Of a stretch of DNA of 64,000 bases, positions 1-13,300 are shown in pieces (positions within the stretch are counted from its first letter, which is position 1; the number at the start of each line of letters is the position of its first letter). Under the pieces are notes generated by a model. The model had not been told where the DNA came from and made no database searches. It saw nothing but the letters and a program-made list of their open reading frames with translations. Source of the stretch: Rotaria sordida (taxonomy: Eukaryota; Rotifera; Eurotatoria; Philodinida; Philodinidae); NCBI GenBank assembly GCA_905250125.1, contig CAJNOL010000315.1, positions 62,001 through 126,000 on the forward strand. The letters are read 5' to 3'. The position numbers and the translations under genes are program-made.

Positions 1-1411
1 AACTGTTCTACAAAATAGATACCCCAAAACAAAATTTTGACCAAAAAAGAGTTTTTTACTATAGAAAACTGATTTTCCACAAAACCAGATCTTTGAAGGC
101 CTAGTTACAAAAACCATATTAATATTCGAAATCAGCATCGTCAATTATCTATAAATGGACAGATTTCGGCTAAAAAGCGGTTGAACAGTTGGTAACCTTT
201 CCTCATTAATGAGAAACTTCAAGATTTGAAGTTTAGTAATTAGTTAATGGGTAAATGACTCTTTTTTTTTCACGCTATATATATAAATATCACATTTTCA
301 TCTTTGAGAAACCTAACAGATATGATATTTCTTCCCGGAAACCAAATCTTTTCACATCGAAGTGTCTTCTTCCTAGTACGCACACCAGTAGCTTTCTATA
401 CTTACATCAAATTTCAATCTAAAAGTAAACTGTTAGTGAGTACTTTTCTTGCTTTCTGATGAGAATATATTATTTCAGTGACTTTGCGAAGCTCTATTAG
501 TTATAAAAATAATTGAACTAAAAAATGAATTCTAGAAAAGCAGAAATAATATTGCAAAAAAAGTACTAAGTTCTTTTTTGCTTCACCTGGTATAACCAGA
601 GAAATATTCAATCATATATGCATCGTCTGCTTTTGCTTCGAATACACATCATTGATAGTAGGGAATTGAATGCCCATTATGATTGGGATGGTATCTATCA
701 CATCATTAGACTTTTAGAAGAAAATATCTTGGTTAAAATTATAATAAATTAAATTAGTTTCGAGCATATCTATGATCTTTATCGATATAATTCTAAGTGT
801 CATTAGTCTTTCTGTAATTAAACTAGATCAAAGTAAGTTGATTGTCACTGCCTTATGTAATTTGATACTTGAACAACGATCTTGATCCATCATCGTCTCC
901 ATAGTAGTTTCTCTTCCTAGAACACTTTCTCTTTGTTTATATAATCAAAAAAAGAAGTCTGGAATGTAACAGTGGACATGAAATGACCGATAAGAGAAGT
1001 AACTAATGTGAATCAAATATCGTATAACAGTAGCTTTTTCACCGTATATTATTATTTTTTATTTTAGATTCTTTATACATACGTAAATAGTGAGTTCATT
1101 TTGTATGAAGTAACCTTGTTATAGATGAAACAATTAATGATATTTACCGGATGAAATAATATAATCTATGTTGAATTACTTGTAATGTGAAGAGAATCAG
1201 TAAGACATTGCCATATCTTTCTTATTTTCTCGTTCTTTAATAAGCCCATAAATTCAACAAATATAAACGTACTTTTGTACTTTGCAATGCATGAAACTAT
1301 TGCACAAATTTCACGCAACAATTAATTATCTTATTGACTATTGCAAAAGAACGTCCAAAATATATCATTAAATAAAAGATTAAATATTCAAAAAAAATAA
1401 TTTGTTATGAT
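1..1411. other. AT-rich intergenic DNA, no gene seen
   Basis: No coding exon, RNA gene or clear repeat was recognised. The sequence is AT-rich with stop codons in all frames and a short TA microsatellite near 277-288. It may include 3' flanking or regulatory DNA of the minus-strand Hox gene to the right, but nothing in it shows this directly. Confidence 0.6.
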
Positions 1412-1423
1412 ATCAAATTCTAT

Positions 1424-1584
1424 AACCCGGAAGACAATCCACGAGATTGAGAGATGAAATTCATTCATTCCTAGGAAATGGCTGGAGCACTGTGGTACAA
1501 AATAGAGATAAATGGAAAAACATGGGAGAGACCTTCGTCCCACAGTGGACGACAAATGGTTGCTAAATGATGATGATGATGATG
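1424..1584 (+). mobile_element. 5'-truncated RTE-type LINE remnant with target-site duplication
   Basis: One frame from 1426 to a stop at 1564-1566 reads as the extreme C-terminus of an RTE-clade endonuclease/reverse transcriptase. It begins GRQSTRLRDEI, then has a W, a V-x-x-R-D-x-W-K block and a closing GETFVPQW before the stop. The stop is followed directly by an ATG-repeat tail (1567-1584), the kind of 3' end RTE elements carry. The 12-base sequence ATCAAATTCTAT flanks it on both sides (1412-1423 and 1585-1596), as expected of target-primed insertion. Only about 160 bases remain, so it is a dead-on-arrival copy. Clade assignment rests on the recognisable C-terminal pattern; the duplication is read directly. 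Confidence 0.75.
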
Positions 1585-1596
1585 ATCAAATTCTAT

Positions 1597-3375
1597 GCAC
1601 TATTTATTTGTATTTTAACTCTTCGAAAAATATTACACATTAAACACAGATACGTTCGCTTTCAAGTATAATATTTATAGTTTTCAAAGGAATTGACAAG
1701 AGGACGTTTCTAAATGTAAAATCATTTTTTGGAGTGGAGACTATTGTCTATCATGTAGGTTCTCGTCAGCTATGAATGATTAAGAAAGAGCTTGAGCTAA
1801 TACTTCATTATTGCCGAGATGCTATAGTTCCCTGAGGAATACTAAGAAAATTGAATATCGAATTTTCACTGGAAACTTTATATAGAGACATGTCTTAACG
1901 AGAATATCGTATTGTGAAAGTTTCAGATTTTTCAATTGCATCTATTCTGAAATAAGATTTGTCGTTGTATATGAGAGGAGTTAAAAATATGCTTTTACCA
2001 TAGCTGTATCTTAGGATAGAAGCAATCAAAAGATCTGGAACTTTTACAATAAATTATTCTCATTAAGATCAGTCTCTATACAAAGTTTCAAGTCGAACTT
2101 CGAAATTCTGTTTTCCTGATGTTCCTGCAAGGAATCACAGCATTCTACTAGAAAGTACATTATCTCGAACTCTTTTCAGAATATTCATAGCTCATTAGAA
2201 CTTACATTATGCACATAGTTCTGACTCAAAAGCGATTTAACATTTAGAAACATTCTCTCGTTAGATTACACATTGCTCAATAGTTCAAGTTTAAAAATAA
2301 CACTAAAAAAGCCAACATTCATTAGCCTTGTCTTTCTAAAAAAAAAAAGAAAAGTCATTAGAAGTATCAATAATATATTTATTATTGTTTGAAATAATCA
2401 ATTTGTTTAATGAATATTTTTCTTTCAATATAAAAACAAAAAATCTTCTCATCATGAGAAAAACAAATTGTTTTTTGTCTTCAATTGACTGATGTTATGT
2501 TATCCGGAAGTAGAGCATATCCGTCTTAGTATGTCTGATAATATTCATCTTAACTGAATGATTTAAAGATGACTCTTGACTTCCTTTTATTTTGTTGACT
2601 TGTCTATATATGTTGTTTGATCTTCTTTTCTTCTTCTTCTTTTTTTTATTCGTCTCTCCTCCCTTTTGCTTCGCTTGTCTATCCGATTCACTCAATTTCA
2701 CACATTGTTGCTTTTGCATGCATTCCCTCAGCGGGTTTCTCTTCTTTCTTAATTTACATATTAAAAAAAATCACAATAAGTTTAATCGATCTCTCCCTAA
2801 AGATATAAGAAAAAGGTGGTCAACTAAAACAAGCATGCATTGCCGACATATAAAAAAAAAACAAAACGTAATCGAATTAACTTTGTCATTGTTATTGTTT
2901 TTTTTGTTTGATGAGTGAATGAGAATATTCGCTTGAATCATCATTGTGATGTCGTGCAATAACTTTCCGACTGTTTTACATAGGGGAAAAGAAAAACTCT
3001 ATTTCCTATAAGTAGCATATCTGTATTGAATCTTATCACTTTTGTTTTTGTTAAAATTGAGTGATCTACCACCTCTCTCTTATACCTTGTTAATCTTTCC
3101 TCAAGGCATTTAAGAATCAATCAATAAAACACGACACTTTATATACACAAAAAAATTGAATATCTATTGATGCGAAACGAATATCTTTTTTTTTTTTGTC
3201 TTGATATATTTTTAAATACAACCATTGAAAGAAAGCAACAACAGCAACAACAACAACAACAACAACAATAATAATAATAATGACAATGAAAACAGAAAAA
3301 AAAAAGAAATGAAAAGAAAATTTTAAGACAACATATCAATCAAGATAAAATACTGTCTTTTGTACATGAAGAAAT
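1597..3375. other. Intergenic / 3' flank of the Hox gene
   Basis: No gene seen. It contains homopolymer-rich pyrimidine tracts (2620-2660) and a CAA/AAT repeat near 3238-3281 that gives spurious poly-Cys and poly-Tyr translations. The 3' UTR of the minus-strand Hox1 gene must lie in the right part. Confidence 0.5.
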
Positions 3376-4413
3376 TCACATGGAATCAAATGTAAGAATA
3401 TCAGCTACGAAAAACAAAAGCATATAGATTTAAAAAATTATTTTAAAATACTTACGTTCACGCTGTCGTTTTTTTGCTTTCATACGACGATTTTGAAACC
3501 AAATCTAAATATATATTTTTTTTTTCATATGAAATACAAAAGCAAAAAAATAATAATTTTACTTTCACTTGTGTTTCATTTAATTGAAGTGATGCTGCTA
3601 TTTCAATACGTCTTGCTCGTGTTAAATAACGACTAAAATGAAATTCTTTTTCCAATTCCTAAAACATCAAACAATTTTCTTTTTTCACTTATTTTACTTT
3701 TCTTATTTATCTTACTGTTAATTGTTTATTTGTAAAATTCGTTCGACCAGCATTATTATTTATCAATGAATTCGATGATGATCCATTCACTAGTGATGTA
3801 CCATTATTATAATTATAATCAGTCGGTTTACCTTCAAATAAACATATGTATATTTATTTCTTATCATTATATATTACAGCATCATTGCAAAAAAAAAAAA
3901 AAAGAAAAAGCGAAGAAGTGATGATAGATGATATTTTGATCTTTCTTTCTTTTTTTTTAACTATAAATGGCATAATTTTAATCAAGAAAATGATTGATTC
4001 TCTTTTTATATGGAACTATATCGATCATCTATCGTGACATGATGTTCAACAATTGGTAGATAGTATAACTAATGAATTAAACAAATAGGAAAAAAAAGGC
4101 AGAGAAAAAAATTTTTCATCATCTGTTTGTTGGACACCTGTGTATGTGTGTGTGTGTATATGTGCAAAATAATATTTATCTTTCTATCTGATGGAATACA
4201 TTTCAGGACGATACATACACTAATATTATTTTCTATTTATATGAAAGAAAAGATTTTTATCAAGATTAAAAATAAAAAAAAAGAAAAACATATGTTCAAA
4301 TTTACCTGCTGTTTTAGCTGGTGTACGTTTTATTTGCATCCATTTATATTTTGCTTCACTAGTAACAATAGAAAGAGGTTTTTCATCTATAGATGATTGT
4401 TCAAGATGTCGAT

Positions 4414-4444
<31 letters not shown>

Positions 4445-5089
4445 ACATTGAGATGGATTATTAAATGATGATGATGATGATGTTGATGAAGATGATGTTT
4501 CATTATTAGATAATGGTATTGATGAATAATCTCGATAATTATTTTGTTCAGATAATTGTGAATTATTTAAATAAACATTACATTGTTCAAATGATTGAAT
4601 TGGATGATATATTGTTCCTTCATTAGTTCCTGCTGTTGTTGTTATCCATGATGATGATGATGGTGGTGATGTTTGAGAATTATCAATACAAAATTGTTCA
4701 TAAGTATTTACTGGAATATTTGGTGCTGCTGTTGTTGTTGTTGTTGTTGTTGTTGCTGATGAAGGTGATGGTGATGTATATGTTTCATAAACTGATGATG
4801 GTTGAGTATCTAATGTACAAATAGTTGGTGAACGATATATTGGATGATGATGTTTAGTACAGTAGGATGGTGGTGGATTATAAATATAATTATCATCAAG
4901 TAAATTATAATGATTTTGTTGATGTATATCAATAATTGAATTGTTATTCGATGTATAAGTATCAATTGGTGGTTGTAGAACAGATGTTGTTGTTGTTGTA
5001 CTACTAGTTAAGTGAAAGTGATGGTTTGATTGAAGAATTGTATTCGAATTATGTGTTTGTAGGTGTTGGTGTTGGTATCGATTCATCAT
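3376..5089 (-). CDS. lab: Hox1/labial-class homeodomain transcription factor
   Basis: Nuclear DNA-binding protein of the anterior Hox group, predicted 357 residues. Exons in reading order: 5089-4306, 3831-3716, 3658-3563, 3504-3456, 3404-3376. Phases agree at every junction and the last exon ends in TGA. The N-terminal 240 residues are low complexity (Gln, Thr, Ser, His, Tyr). A PBX-binding hexapeptide YKWMQI lies at 248-253, followed by K-R, the form typical of labial proteins. The homeodomain spans about 287-346 and carries the labial signature [19 protein letters not shown], then [11 protein letters not shown], and recognition helix [13 protein letters not shown]. Two introns cut the homeodomain, after positions 14 and 46. 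The tail after it is only about ten residues. No other Hox gene is visible in the window. Class assignment is strong; the tiny last exon (29 bases) is less certain. Confidence 0.92.
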
Positions 5090-7349
5090 GATAGATGATG
5101 ATGGAGATTGATGTGTTTTTTTTCTGTATGTTCTTCTTCTTCTTCTTCTTCTTGTTCTTCTTTTTTTTCGATTTTGTTCGTTCTGTGTGTATGTGTCTTT
5201 TTTTGAAAAATGGTAACGAATTGACTAAATGTCGAAGTGTTTTTTTTTTTTCAGAAGATCTGTCGGATTTAATTCAATGAACTCATCAATCTAAATATTA
5301 AGGAAGAAAAATGTTTTGTTCTTTTTTTTGTCCTTTTTTTTATTTCAGACAAACAAAAAAAGAAAAAATAAGAATGATAGATTCTTCTTGCATTTGTTGT
5401 GAAATAGGATATTGATCATATAAGGGTTATGGTGTACTTCTTCTCTCTCCGTTAGCCTATCGATGTAAGGGTTTTTCTTTTCTTTTCTTTCTTTTCTTTT
5501 TCTCTTTTCTCATTTTGCTCGCTTCTTGATGTTGTGTTGGTCAACATTCTCGATTACCGAAAGACAAAAATTCCTATTGATCCAAAATGCTTATGATCAA
5601 CAACGAATGAAATCATTTGTATATATATATATATTTATATATACATGTAGGAGTCAAGATAAAGGAAGAGAAATTCGGATTTTTTTCTTTCCTTTTTTTG
5701 TCATCAAGCTCGTTTCCTTTTTCTCAAGTACTTATGTGCCATATTTAACAAAAAAAAAAGAAAAAAAAAGAGATAATATCACGCATAGATGTAAAGACGA
5801 TGGATGGATAATAAAAATGTGTTAATAGAAGAGAATATTGACTAATAAAGAAATTATTTTCTCAGAAGTGTATTTCAATAGAGGAAATAATATCGAAATA
5901 CTTTACACAAGTCATTAGCATATTTTCCTTGCAAATGATATAATGTGACGAATGATACGATGTTGTTTCTTTGACAGTATATTAACAGGATAGATAATTC
6001 TGTTTTTTCAAACTAAATTGAGTATATTTTATATATGCATTGACATGCATTTCTACTCGTAAGGGAATTTTTTTTTTGTTTTTTAATCGATAAAAATAAA
6101 ACAAGTACCGGCATTAAATATTGTCATTCTCTGATGTTTTTATTTTAATTTTCATATCCTGTCGGCAAAATAGCCGATTCGTCTTCTTCTTCTCTCCTAT
6201 CATCAGGACAGTCAGTGATTTGTGACCATAGAGAAAAAAAATCACGATCAAATTGCTTGACTTCGTCGTTTTTCTTTCTTTTTTTTTTTTAACTATGCAC
6301 ATATTTGTGAGTCTCTTGAGATTCAAAGAGAATAAGAAGAACAAGAACAAGAACAAGAAGCGCATACATATACGAGTAAACCCATTGCGCACACTAACTA
6401 TAATCACTGAAGTGAACAGTACTCACACGGTGGTGAGCAATACATCGATCGATCATCCCTCTGACGACGTGTCGACACCCCTTGTGCACACATATATACG
6501 GGGCACACAAATAGATAGACATCTCTAATATGCGAGTGCCGCACATACACACACATATATACTGCGGCAAGTGGAAAAAGGAGAAAATGAGCTAGACAAT
6601 GACGAAAGCGATGAGAAAGCATGTCGAAGGTTGTTGTTGATTGCTATTCATTCATTTTTTTTTTTGGTTGATTATATCTAGTACTTTGTTAACTATGGAG
6701 ATATTCGTTTTGAAAGGCACAGCAAAAAAGAAAAACGATAAAGCAATTATTTATAGACTTTATAAAAATATTATATAGAAATAAAAAAAAATAGAAAACA
6801 AATTTTGATTAATTATTATAATATGATTTTTGTTTGTCATTATGAAGAAGACTTCAATAAAATCTATATGCTTATGAACAAGTATAGTAAAGAAAGTAAT
6901 AATTTGAATTTAAATCTGTTTGGTTTTTTTTTGTCTTTGAAATAAATAATACTGTGTATATCAAGTTGTGTTTTATCGCCTACTCTTTCTCACGACAATA
7001 TTTATTAAGAAGTAAGATACTGAAAATATATAAGATTTCATTTGATGTTTTTATTAATATTTTTTAATATGCTTTATCAGGTAAGGTCAATTCATTTGTG
7101 CTTTCATTAGAACAAAAATATTTATTTGTGCTAATATCTGATTAAATATCATTATATACAATGGAGATAATTGAGTTTTTACAATTTTGGAAATTTGATA
7201 TATCATGGATTAAATATTTATATAAATTTGCAATTTCTTTTTTTGAAATATACTTTTGATGATATACACAGTTATTCTTATTTTTCTTTTCAAAAGAGTA
7301 CATCAATACAAGCGTTTGAGTAAAAAGTAATATTTAATTATACGTTAAC
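5090..7349. other. Divergent intergenic region between Hox1 and EGF gene
   Basis: Holds the upstream regions of the minus-strand Hox gene and the plus-strand EGF-repeat gene. It contains long pyrimidine tracts (5120-5170, 5475-5515), TA and GT/CA microsatellites and AAG repeats. No exon or RNA gene was recognised. Several open frames of 60-100 codons are low-complexity and have no domain. Confidence 0.5.
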
Positions 7350-10300
7350 ATGCAGTGTAGACTTGTTTTTCTTCTTTTTCTTGGCTTACTAATAATATCT
7401 GCCATTTTTGGACAAATAAGTAGTAAGTCATGAACAAAGAACTATTGTACAAGAAACTGAACTTTTGATAAATGTATTCGTAGGAACGTTCCAAACGAGA
7501 CCGGACTGGGAGGACTAATCAATTTTGAAAAGCGTTTTATTGTTTGTTTTGCTCATCAATTCTCAAAAAAGCTGGCTCATTCTAGAAAAAATCTTTCAGT
7601 TGACCTCTTGAGTAGAGATGTTCGAAACCGGGACTACAGAAAAGAGATATTGTTGAGATAGGGACCAGAACTGTGACAAACAAGTGGTCCTACCCAGAAC
7701 TAAATATTATAGTTAAATATTCTATGATTTCAAGCAAATTATCTTATAAATCATATCGATGAGAACATAGATCAAGAGAATGCTAATCGTCGATTAAATA
7801 AATTAAAAAGTGAGTATTGAAGAATTTTTTTTCCGATTTGATACAAACAAATTCTGAAATAGTTTTCGTCACATCGAGATCGATGAAAAAAAGTTACGTT
7901 AACTGAAGTAGAATTAGAACTAAAAAAACTTGATCTCAGACGTCTCTATTCTTGAGTCATCGACCTCTATTCCTCCTGAAATCCTCTCGACCCAAGGCGA
8001 AGAAAACGGAACCATAAACGATATAAAACAATGAAAATAATAGCAAAAAACGGTTTGATAGATTACAGTTAAAATTAGTGCAGTAAAACACCATTTTCGA
8101 CAACCATTATAATCATTTTGAAGATTTCATATACTCGATATAAAACCGAACTTTTATAAATCGAATGATGAGATGATTTATATTTAGTTTGCAATCCGAA
8201 TCCATGTTTTAACAATGGCCAATGCTTAGCAATCAATGGCAATATGGATTTTTATTGCATATGTCCACCTAATCTTCCGGTGGGTGGTAAACGATGTGAT
8301 GAACTGACAATAGGAACAACAACAACAACAATGAGACCAGGTTATAGTTTAAGTTTCTATATATTCGTTTTTTTTAAAAATCATCTATTCAAATTTTCTT
8401 ATCTATAGCTACGATGGTAACACCATCACCATGTATATCGAGTCCATGTATGAATGGTGGTGCATGCAGTGTTTCTCAATTCACAAATACTTATGTCTGT
8501 TCATGTAGTCAATTGTATTATGGAAAACAATGCGAATGTATGATTATTACTTAGGATTTACTGTTTATTTTTTTTAGCTTTTCTTCTTGAGAATGCACAA
8601 TATTAAATTTCCAAAAATCACTCATATCTCGTGAAAGATGCGAGAATTTTAGACTTTTGGAAATTGAATATCTCGTAAATAAAGTATTCTTTTAGCTGAA
8701 ATTTTTCAGGACATTCTAGTCATAAGTAGATCTATGTGTAGGTTAGATCTCAGGTTGAAATACTATCAATCGATTTACTGATGTATATTGTATCACAGCG
8801 TCAAAGTCCAACGAAACGGCTATAACTTAGAAGGGAAATTCTAATAGTATTTATCCTTTTAGGACTTTTCATATCTCACTAAGGTTTACCCTATGCAGGG
8901 ATGGCCCGAGTCAACCAACAATGGGGGGGTGTCGCGAAATTTTTTGCAGTAAAAGGTGGAATTTTTTAATTTTGGGGGGGTGTAACATTATTTTTCATGA
9001 CAAATGAAAGAAAATTTTTTGATTTTGCTGAGCAAAAAATAGAATTTTTCTAAGATTGGGGGGGTGTTCCACCCCCGACACCCCCCCGGTCGGGCCACCC
9101 CTGACCCTATGGATAGAGTTTGGACTCGTAAACGATTTATCACTTGCAAGGGTTCTCTAATTACACATATATCTTTTAATTTCTCTTTGGACTTTTCTTG
9201 TTTATCTCGTCTGATAACCAGCCGTCTTCATACGTGTAAAGACATGTGTCTTGTTTGTTTTTTTGCATATGTATAGTTAATTATCGTGTATTCTCAAGAG
9301 GAAAAGTTAAAAAAATCAACACCAAAGTTTAACACATTGAAACTTTGCTATTATAATATCATCTGAAGAATGATGAAATATTGTAAGAATTATAGAGTTC
9401 GATTTTGGACTATCAGCACATGTAGAGAAAACATTTCCTTGGGTCTTCTATAAGATTTTATAGCATCGGTGCTACTACTTTTGGTATATCCTAAGAAGTC
9501 GATTATTTATTTATTTATTTATTTTTGTTAGTCATTAATCGATGTTTTTATCAATCAACCATCTGTCAAAATGCTGGTACATGCATACCTGGTGATAATG
9601 GTGCTTATTCATGTCGATGTCCACCGTCATATACAGGAGTTCATTGTGAACAATATAGTTTACCATCATGTAATTATAATTATTATATAGAATAATTATT
9701 ATTTTAATATTATTTTTGCTTTAGCTATTTGTTCATCGATGCCTTGTAAAAATGGAGGAACATGTTTGTCACTCACTGGTAGTTCAAATTATTATTGTCA
9801 ATGTCCACCAGAATATACTGGATCTACATGTAGTATGTTATTAAGAAAAAAAAGCAGAAATTCAATTATTTTCTTAACGAAAACAAAGAAAATTTCATTT
9901 AGCTACAGCTGTTACTGTTTGTCCTACGGATTACTGCAAAAATAACGGACAATGTACATTTGATTATACACTTAGTCGATTAAGATGTGCTTGTCCAGGA
10001 ACATTTTCTGGTGAACATTGTGAAATTCCAATAGGTAAATAATTTTAAAAAAAACTTGATATCCGTATTTTATTCTATTTCTATTAAAGGTCAAGCAAAT
10101 GCCTGTGCAAGTTTTCCTTGTTATAATGATGGTAGTTGTACACCAGCTGGAGCTTCTTTTCTATGTACTTGTAAAGACCATTTTAATGGTAATCAATGTC
10201 AATTTAAGGATGATTGTATGATAATAAATAGATATTATTGACTTTTAAAAAACGAATATTATTTAGCTACTCCGTGTCATGGTACTCCATGTTTGAATAG

Positions 10301-13300
10301 TGGAATGTTAGTTTATTAATAAATTTCTATTGTTTTAATTTTATTTCTTATATCATAGATGTGTTCCCAGTGGAAATACATTTTACTGTAGATGTCCAAC
10401 GAGTTACACGGGAGCAAGATGTGAAGAACAAATAAGTATAAATTTAATGATGATGAAATCTTTGTTCTTTACTTTTTGTTTATTTAGCTTCATCAAATAC
10501 ACTTTGTAATTTAAATCCAGGCGTATGTCAACAAGGAAGCACGTATATATTGATAATTTTTAAAAAAATGTGTTTCTTTTGTTATCTTTGTTTTGTTTTT
10601 TTTTCTTTTTTACTTTTTTAAAGATGTGTTTCGAATGCGACTCATCTTCGATGTATTTGTCGACCGGGAACTGAAGGACAATTATGTGAAAAAAATACTA
10701 CAAGTAAATTAAATCTTTATAGTCGATGTTAAGATCCAATCTCAGATTCATCTAAAAATTATAGGCGAATTTCAGATTGGTCTAAGCCAAAGGTGAACTA
10801 AAAGATTTACACTCACAATTGAGATATAAATTAAGTTTTTTTTTTTACTTTTTTCAAGTTTATTTTAGCATAAACAGAGATTCAATTTCATCCACATTTT
10901 TCTGTCTCAGTTTTTATTCAATATAGTCTTTGGAATAAATCAACACCTCTACATAGAATTCAATATACTTAGACTCTGATTCGAGATTGACCTATAATTT
11001 TCAAATGAATCTTATTACCAACGACAAAACAACTTCGAATCGTATTTTTGTTCTACAATATAGAGTTTACGGTCAGACGAAATTTTTCTTGGATATATAT
11101 GAACAGTATAAATGTAGACGTTTATAATACAAAAAAAGGTTTAAAGTGTTGATATATTGCCTGAGTCTTTTTAATATATGCTTGAATAACATTTAATGAT
11201 AGAGCATTGCAAACTTCATTGATCGCATTGTCTAGTTCACATTGTGACTTTGAATTTTTGTTGTTTAATTTTCTGTTTGATAATGTTTCAGACCAGTTCA
11301 ATAGTGTTCATATCAACACTTTGTATCTTCATATTAAACTTTTATTTGTATTATAAACGTCTACATTTGTACTATTCACATACATCCAAGTACACTTTTT
11401 CTAACCATAAACTCTATATTTAGATCAAAGATACAATTTGCAGTCGTTAGTAGTTAGATTGAACGTTTTATAACAGATTAATTCGAGAATGATCTTGTTC
11501 AATGTCGAAGTCTAGATCGAACGCATCCTAGATCGGCCTAGAAGGATCTGAGATTGAATGCTAACATCGATATGTCTTAGTGAATGGTTTTTTTTTTTCA
11601 ATATTGTAGATGCCTGTTTTGGAATTAATCCCTGCTTGAATGGGGGAAGGTGAGTGATCTGAAATAAATAATCAAAATATTAATTTAGATGAATTATATT
11701 TAGTTGTTATTCGAGTCAATCGGGATTTGTTTGTATTTGTCCAGAACCATATACAGGAAGTAGATGTGAAACCTCTACAATAAATGGTACCTTTTTGTTT
11801 TTTTGAAAGACAAACTTGTTATTCTATTGAAATATTTTTGTTTTTTAAAAGTCAATACATGTACTGCTAATCCAAACTACTGTAGAAATGGCGGAAGGCA
11901 AGAAGAAATACTAGAGTGATTTTCTTTTTTTTTTTCGTTTTATTATTTTTGATTTATTTAGTTGTATGATGCTTAATAATGCGCTCTTTTGTATATGTGT
12001 ACCACCTTATACAGGAACAACTTGTCAACAAACTACACAAAGTTAGAAAAATAATATTATTTTTCTGGAAATAAATTTATTTTATAGATGAAATTAATAC
12101 CGTGTGTAGTATTACTATGGATAGATGTAGAAATGGTGGAACGTAAGTAAAGAGAAAATAATTTAAGATAATATATTTATGTTTTGTCTTTTACAGATGT
12201 GTACCAGTTGGAATAAATGCGTTTACTTGTCAATGTATGCCGGGATACACGGGATTAAGTTGTGAAACGGCTACTAATCGTAAAATGAAATTTTCATTTA
12301 TTTATTTTTGTTTTTTTGAAATTAAATTTTTCTTCATTTTATTAAGCAACAAGTAATTGTATGTCAATGTGTTTAAATGGTGGCCAGTAAGTTTTATAAG
12401 AAAAAAAAAATGTTAAAGGAAAGGGACAAAATTTCGTATATTTAAATGCATTGATAATATATTTTGTGCACTTCGAAAATATATACTTAGAATTTTTCTG
12501 TGAATCTTTTATACAATCTATTGCACGAAAAAAAAAACAATTATTTTCATCTTTTTCAATGTAGCTCCATAGTCACAAGTTACAGAAAAATTCTAAGTAT
12601 ATATTTTCGAAATGCATACAATATACTATCAATACATTTAAATACGCAAAAATTAATCAGAGAAATTTTCGATCTATCCTACATTATCATCAAATTATTT
12701 ATTTTGACTTATAAAGATGTACTTTCGTTGGAAATTCATTTCAATGTATTTGTCCTAATGGTTTTACGGGATCATTTTGTGAAACAGCATTATGTATGTT
12801 TATTGTTTTTGAATTAAAATTCAGTTGTTTCTATTTTGTTTTTTGCTTATAAAAGCATCATGCAGTTCTATAATATGTAATAATGGAGGTACATGTATGA
12901 CAATGCCAGGTGGAGCTAGTTCGATATGTATTTGTCCTAATGGTTTTACGGGATCATTTTGTGAAACAGCATTGTGTATGTTTATTTTTTTTTTGAATTA
13001 AAATTCAATTGTTTCTATTTTGTTTTTTGCTTGTAAAAGCATCATGCAGTTCTATAGCATGTGCTAATGGAGGTACATGTATGGCAATATCAGGTGGAGC
13101 TGCTTGGATATGTATTTGTCAATCAGGATTTACGGGAGATCGATGTCAAAATGTAATAAGTAGTAAGTTTCTAAATAGAATTTAAGATCATACTATAAAA
13201 ATAATTCTGATTAGCAACGTCTCGATGTACTTCACAACCTTGTCGCAATGGGGGTACCTGCGTTGATGGACCATTTACATATAATTGTAAATGTCCTTTT

